Origin: Virgibacillus proomii | GTDB lineage: Bacteria; Bacillota; Bacilli; Bacillales; Amphibacillaceae | DNA: 64,000 nt | Direction of reading: 5' to 3' | Assembly (NCBI RefSeq): GCF_900162615.1 | Contig: NZ_FUFN01000010.1 | Coordinates: 2,510,519 to 2,574,518, forward strand | Part shown: positions 60,181-64,000 of the stretch, piece after piece | Layout of the letters: each line of letters begins with the position of its first letter | How positions within the stretch are numbered: the stretch's first letter is position 1 | Made by a program: the position numbers and the translations under genes | Notes under the pieces: model-generated | Databases searched by the model: none | What the model saw: the letters and a program-made list of their open reading frames with translations, nothing else | Told to the model about the DNA's origin: nothing

Positions 60181-61380
60181 TTAGAAAAGACCGTCGTATG
60201 GCGTTTGCTTTTCTTTTGCTGTCACCTTGATCGTTTCAATACCGGAAAATGCTTCTTCCATCAGCTTCGAAAAATTATTTTTTGCTTCATATAAATTGGC
60301 TTTTTCTCTTTTCGGTTTAGTTTTTGGAGACTTTGGTACAAATATCGTGCAACAATCTTCATAAGGAAGAATGGAAGTTTCATATGTACCAATCTCCTGT
60401 GCCAAATCGATAATTTCTGTCTTATCCATCGTAATTAACGGACGAATAATCGGGTAATTCGTTACCTCGTTAATGGTATTCATGCTTTCCATCGTTTGAC
60501 TCGCAACTTGCCCAAGGTTTTCTCCAGTTGTTAATGATAAAATCGATTGCTGTTCACATACTTTTTCGCTAATTCGCATCATCATACGGCGCATGATTGT
60601 CATCGCATATCCATCTGGAATTGTTCGAAATATTTCTTGTTGCAGCTTCGTAAATGGAACGATATGTACAGAAATAGCTTTTCCATACCGTGTTAATTGC
60701 TTTGCTAAATCAAGAACCTTTTGCTTGGCACGCTCACTGGTAAATGGTGGAGAATGAAAATGAATTGCCTCTAATTGAACTCCACGCTTCATTGCAAGAT
60801 ATCCTGCTACCGGACTATCGATTCCTCCAGATAACAATAACAACGTTTTTCCGGACGTACCAACTGGTAACCCTCCAAGTCCCTGAATCACACTAGAAGT
60901 TATATAAGCCGCTTCTTGCCGTATTTCAATCCTAATTTCAACATCAGGCTGATGCACATCCACAGTAATACCAGTCGTATTCGTTAATAAATGGCTGCCT
61001 ACTACATGGTTAAATTGCTGTGAACGAATGGGAAATTCTTTGTTAACTCGTTTTACGGTAACTTTAAACGTTTTTGCGTGCGTATTTTGCTGTAACGCAT
61101 AAAGTGCAGCTTGCTTAATCTTTTCGACATCATTTTCTTCTTTTATCGCTAAACTTAAACTTTGGATACCGAAAACATGCTTACATTTCTCAATAATTGG
61201 TTCCGGATCATGACCATTCAATAGAATGAACATTCTTCCTTGTGTGCGCTTCACTTTTACATTTGGAAAATCATGAAGCTTACTCTGTAGATTTTCCTGT
61301 AAACGAATGATAAACGTTTTAATATTTTTTCCTTTTAAAGCCATCTCACCATAACGTATTAATATATGATCATATTTCAT
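60181..61380 (-). CDS. thiI: tRNA 4-thiouridine synthase ThiI
   Basis: 399 residues from ATG 61380 (MKYDHILIRYGEMALKGKN). An N-terminal ferredoxin-like domain and THUMP domain (about 60-165) are followed by the PP-loop adenylation domain with LLLLSGGIDSPVAGYLAMKRG. The E. coli rhodanese domain is absent, as in other Bacillus-type enzymes, so sulfur must come directly from the neighbouring desulfurase. It makes s4U8 in tRNA and supports thiamine synthesis. It is downstream of iscS; the iscS stop lies just before the start. Confidence 0.95.
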   Translation of the reverse strand: MKYDHILIRYGEMALKGKNIKTFIIRLQENLQSKLHDFPNVKVKRTQGRMFILLNGHDPEPIIEKCKHVFGIQSLSLAIKEENDVEKIKQAALYALQQNTHAKTFKVTVKRVNKEFPIRSQQFNHVVGSHLLTNTTGITVDVHQPDVEIRIEIRQEAAYITSSVIQGLGGLPVGTSGKTLLLLSGGIDSPVAGYLAMKRGVQLEAIHFHSPPFTSERAKQKVLDLAKQLTRYGKAISVHIVPFTKLQQEIFRTIPDGYAMTIMRRMMMRISEKVCEQQSILSLTTGENLGQVASQTMESMNTINEVTNYPIIRPLITMDKTEIIDLAQEIGTYETSILPYEDCCTIFVPKSPKTKPKREKANLYEAKNNFSKLMEEAFSGIETIKVTAKEKQTPYDGLF

Positions 61381-61386
61381 GTACAT

Positions 61387-62526
61387 CTACCCCATTACTT
61401 CTTTTAATTGGCAAATACTTTTTTTCAACGTTGTTATAAATTGCTCTAATTCTTGCATTGTATTCGTGTATGTCATACTTACTCGTAATGCCGAAGTAGT
61501 TCTCACTTTCGGAAAACCGCAGGCTGCAAGTACCTTGCTTTCATCTGTACGTTTGGACGAGCAAGCTGACTTTGTAGAAATGTATATTCCAGCTTCACCA
61601 AGCATATGGATTAATACTTCTGGTTTGATCCCAGGAACTGAAAAATTAATAATATGTGGAGCAGCATCTATAGGTGTATTAATTGTAACATCCGTAATTT
61701 TTCCTAACTCTCTACGAAGATATTGCTGTAATTGATTTAAATGATCTCCACTTCGTTGTTTCTTTTCTTGTATTAGTCGTAATGCTTTTACCATTGATAC
61801 CGCACCAGCCAAATTTTCGGTCCCGGACCGGATCATTTGCTCTTGCATTCCACCATGAAAAAGCGGAAATAACGTAGTCCGGTTTTTGACGTATAATATA
61901 CCTGTTCCTTTTAGCCCATGAATTTTATGACCAGACATGGTGCAAAGATCAATGCCACTATCAGGTAATGGTAATGAAACTTTACCTAATCCTTGCACAT
62001 TATCCACATGTAAGAATAGCTTTGGATAGTTCTTGGCAATTGCTCCAATTTCAACAATTGGCTGAATAGAACCTAACTCATTATTTACATGCATGATCGT
62101 AATCAAAATAGTATCCTCTCTAATCGCCGCTTTTAAATCTTCAAGTACTATCATACCATCCTGATTAACCGGTAAATACGTAATTTCAAACCCTAATTTT
62201 TCAAGGCTTTGACAAGCTTCATATACAGATGGATGTTCAACCATTGTTGTAATAATATGCTTTCCTCGGTTTTGGTGTTCAAGCGCAATTCCTTTAATTG
62301 CTAAATTATTTCCTTCGGTTCCTCCAGAAGTAAATACAATTTCACTTGCGTCTACATGTAAAAGTTCCGCAGCCTGTTTCTTCGCTTGATGTAATAGTTT
62401 TTCTGATTCTCCCCCTAAGGAGTGAATCGAGGAAGGATTCGCAAAATACGCTGTTGAAACTTGTTCAAAACTCTTTAATACTTCTGGATCCGGTTTTGTT
62501 GTTGCACTATTATCTAAATAAATCAT
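61387..62526 (-). CDS. nifZ: Cysteine desulfurase (NifZ/IscS type)
   Basis: 379 residues from ATG 62526, 7 nt after AAGGAG (MIYLDNSATTKPDPEVL). PLP lysine in SGHKIHGLKG, the His in MVEHPSV, and the catalytic Cys in STKSACSSKR. It removes sulfur from cysteine and, from its pairing with thiI, would deliver it to tRNA thiolation, as B. subtilis NifZ does. A longer form from 62562 is possible but has no ribosome site. Confidence 0.93.
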   Translation of the reverse strand: MIYLDNSATTKPDPEVLKSFEQVSTAYFANPSSIHSLGGESEKLLHQAKKQAAELLHVDASEIVFTSGGTEGNNLAIKGIALEHQNRGKHIITTMVEHPSVYEACQSLEKLGFEITYLPVNQDGMIVLEDLKAAIREDTILITIMHVNNELGSIQPIVEIGAIAKNYPKLFLHVDNVQGLGKVSLPLPDSGIDLCTMSGHKIHGLKGTGILYVKNRTTLFPLFHGGMQEQMIRSGTENLAGAVSMVKALRLIQEKKQRSGDHLNQLQQYLRRELGKITDVTINTPIDAAPHIINFSVPGIKPEVLIHMLGEAGIYISTKSACSSKRTDESKVLAACGFPKVRTTSALRVSMTYTNTMQELEQFITTLKKSICQLKEVMG

Positions 62527-62757
62527 CATTTTACTCCTTATTCCATAATATCTTACATACATTACAGCATCGCACCAGCATTGACGTTTCTCGTCAAATA
62601 CGATTTGAAAACGATCTATTTTCAGATACTGGAGTTCACTAATTCTATTTATTAAAATAACCTAAGGCTAGAGCTCTTGATTATCCTTACATCAGAACCT
62701 ATAATCTTTCAGGTTACTCCTCGTCTTCTACATTTATTTTTTATGTTCTTAACGTTG
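62527..62757. other. Intergenic stretch upstream of iscS/nifZ
   Basis: AT-rich, with the nifZ-thiI promoter expected here. I see no gene and no repeat copy. Confidence 0.35.
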
Positions 62758-62792
62758 AAAAAAGGATATTAGCGAATGAATATCCTTTTTTC
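62758..62792 (-). terminator. Terminator of ezrA
   Basis: AAAAAAGGATATT / AATATCCTTTTTT perfect stem, 13 bp after the ezrA stop codon. Confidence 0.85.
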
Positions 62793-62804
62793 CTCTCTCG
62801 ATAT

Positions 62805-64000
62805 TTAATTATCAATCGGCTCTTGGTACGCTTCAATCCGTTTTAATGCACCAGGCTCTACTTCTTCAACTGCTTTAGCCGCTGTCTCCAAGGCTAACTC
62901 ATATTCATAATTTCGAAACAGCCGCTCAGCTTCGGCCAGTTTTTCAGCTAAAAGAGGATATTGACTGCGATACCGATTGGCATATTGAATGACTTGTTCA
63001 GTTAAATAAGCTTGCTCAAGCATGAGATCCGTCTGCTCCATACAATACGAAACTGCATTCTTTGCATCATTTAACGCTTGCTGAACTTCAGCCATCTCTA
63101 AAGGCTGATTTTCTAACGCTTTTACTACACGGTGATTTTTTTCACTCGCCGTTTCAAGCAAATTCCAAATAAATGTTGGTACTCCTGGTACATTGCTTTT
63201 TTTCAGCTTCCGTTGGATATAATATAATTGATTGCGCATTTCCGTCAACTTTTCTTTTGCTTCTAATTCATCTTTACGAAGATTATGAATGCGTTTTTTA
63301 AACTCTTCATGCTTTTCTTCAAGCTTTTCAATCTCCACAAAACCCTCTTCAATTTCAAGGCGTAATTTGGTATGTGGTACTTTTTTCTGCTCCATCTCTG
63401 ATACAAAAGCTTCCATTTGTGAGTTTAATTTTGCTATTGATTTCTCTAGTGTTAAATACTTCTCCATGTCACTATCTTCAAAGTAATACGATTTTTGCAG
63501 TTGCTCTACTTCCTCTTTCGTATTACTGAAACTAGCTGTCATTTCTTCCAGTGATTGTTGATATGAAGGCATCTTTGTATCTACATAATTTTTAGCGATT
63601 GCTTCTTTTTCTAAGAGCTGATACATTTCTTTCATGCGCTCTTCTATCTCTTCAATTATCACTTCTGCATTTCTCATATCGCCATTTTCCATTTTTTCAA
63701 CCATATGTAAAAGTTTTTGTTGATAATTGCGAATTTCTTTTTCAAAAGCAAGATGCTCTACTCGATAACCTTCATTTTTCATTTCTTTGACGCCTGTTAG
63801 TAGATCATCTAATTGTGAAGGTAACTCCTGCTTACACATCCGAAATAGATGTGGAAATTCATGCAGTCTTACTTCCACTGTATCCAAAGATACACGAATT
63901 TGCTCGACAAGCTCTCTCGCTTCAAAATAATTGCCATCATCTACTAACTCATAGTAGGAAGCTACCTGCTTCGTAAGCTCGTCAAGTTTCTTTTCAAAGT
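62805..64000 (-). CDS. ezrA: Septation ring formation regulator EzrA (partial, N-terminus beyond the window)
   Basis: The frame stays open to the window edge, so the 398 visible codons are the C-terminal part of a protein that is about 560 residues in relatives. The visible part is almost all alpha-helical coiled coil, arranged in spectrin-like repeats (for example EEVEQLQKSYYFEDSDMEKY and KLRLEIEEGFVEIEKLEEKHEEF), ending with VEEVEPGALKRIE. EzrA is a membrane-anchored negative regulator of FtsZ rings. The anchor helix is not visible here. Position beside nifZ and thiI is as in B. subtilis. Confidence 0.95.
   Translation of the reverse strand, partial: FEKKLDELTKQVASYYELVDDGNYFEARELVEQIRVSLDTVEVRLHEFPHLFRMCKQELPSQLDDLLTGVKEMKNEGYRVEHLAFEKEIRNYQQKLLHMVEKMENGDMRNAEVIIEEIEERMKEMYQLLEKEAIAKNYVDTKMPSYQQSLEEMTASFSNTKEEVEQLQKSYYFEDSDMEKYLTLEKSIAKLNSQMEAFVSEMEQKKVPHTKLRLEIEEGFVEIEKLEEKHEEFKKRIHNLRKDELEAKEKLTEMRNQLYYIQRKLKKSNVPGVPTFIWNLLETASEKNHRVVKALENQPLEMAEVQQALNDAKNAVSYCMEQTDLMLEQAYLTEQVIQYANRYRSQYPLLAEKLAEAERLFRNYEYELALETAAKAVEEVEPGALKRIEAYQEPIDN

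Noticed and set aside
1..64000. rRNA or tRNA genes, prophage or complete insertion sequence
   Set aside because: I looked for tRNA-like ends, rRNA signatures and transposase motifs and saw none.

Overview
The window looks like chromosome of a low-GC, Gram-positive, endospore-forming Bacillaceae bacterium. AT-rich sequence, AGGAGG-type ribosome sites, ATG/GTG/TTG starts, a threonyl T-box leader and spore genes (sspA, ytfJ, ytrH/ytrI, ytxC) support this. Gene content and order follow the Bacillus subtilis ysd/ytx/ytr block from ysdC to ezrA. The protein divergence and the extra genes suggest a Virgibacillus/Oceanobacillus-like genus rather than Bacillus itself; that placement is inference.

Layout. 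1-114: the 3' end of a lytic transglycosylase gene. 0.3-5.1 kb: ysdC, dut, ysdB, a TVP38-family membrane protein and ysdA, with a roughly 0.95 kb gene-free gap. 5.3-6.75 kb: infC-rpmI-rplT behind an L20-type leader. 7.4-9.65 kb: thrS with its T-box. 9.7-16.2 kb: ytxC, dnaI, dnaB, nrdR, a conserved unknown, speD and gapB. 16.7-20.8 kb: coaE, mutM, polA. 21-27.7 kb: phoR/phoP, a MaoC-like gene and the TCA genes mdh, icd, citZ. 28-36.6 kb: ytvI, fxsA, pyk, pfkA, accA, accD, a GntR regulator and maeB, a block linking glycolysis and malate to malonyl-CoA. 37-41.4 kb: dnaE and ytrH-ytrI. 41.5-50.4 kb: an accessory, repeat-rich stretch with small unknown genes, a DUF5067-like lipoprotein, nrnA, ytpI, ytoI, an isolated comC-type prepilin peptidase and ytkL. 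50.5-64 kb: an M24 peptidase, ald, a small unknown gene, uspA, ackA-ytxK, tpx, ytfI-ytfJ, nadK2, sspA, iscS-thiI and ezrA (cut by the window end).

The most unusual content is non-coding. A dispersed, structured intergenic repeat of about 147-183 bp occurs in eight clear copies plus several decayed ones. All recognised copies point the same way (+ strand), opposite to most genes. Each clear copy is bounded by a 5-nt direct repeat, ATAAA (GTAAA on both sides of one copy), and some copies stand head to tail sharing one boundary. The size and the ATAAA/TTTAT boundary recall the bcr1 element of the B. cereus group. It may be a relative, or an independent non-autonomous element in another genus.

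Other points: a peroxiredoxin (Tpx) that has lost its resolving cysteine; a palindromic TGGT-N3-ACCA operator in front of maeB beside a GntR/FadR-type regulator; a cre-like site just downstream of the promoter of the MaoC-like gene; an extracytoplasmic-stress (SigW-type) promoter at ysdB; a probable AUU start for infC.
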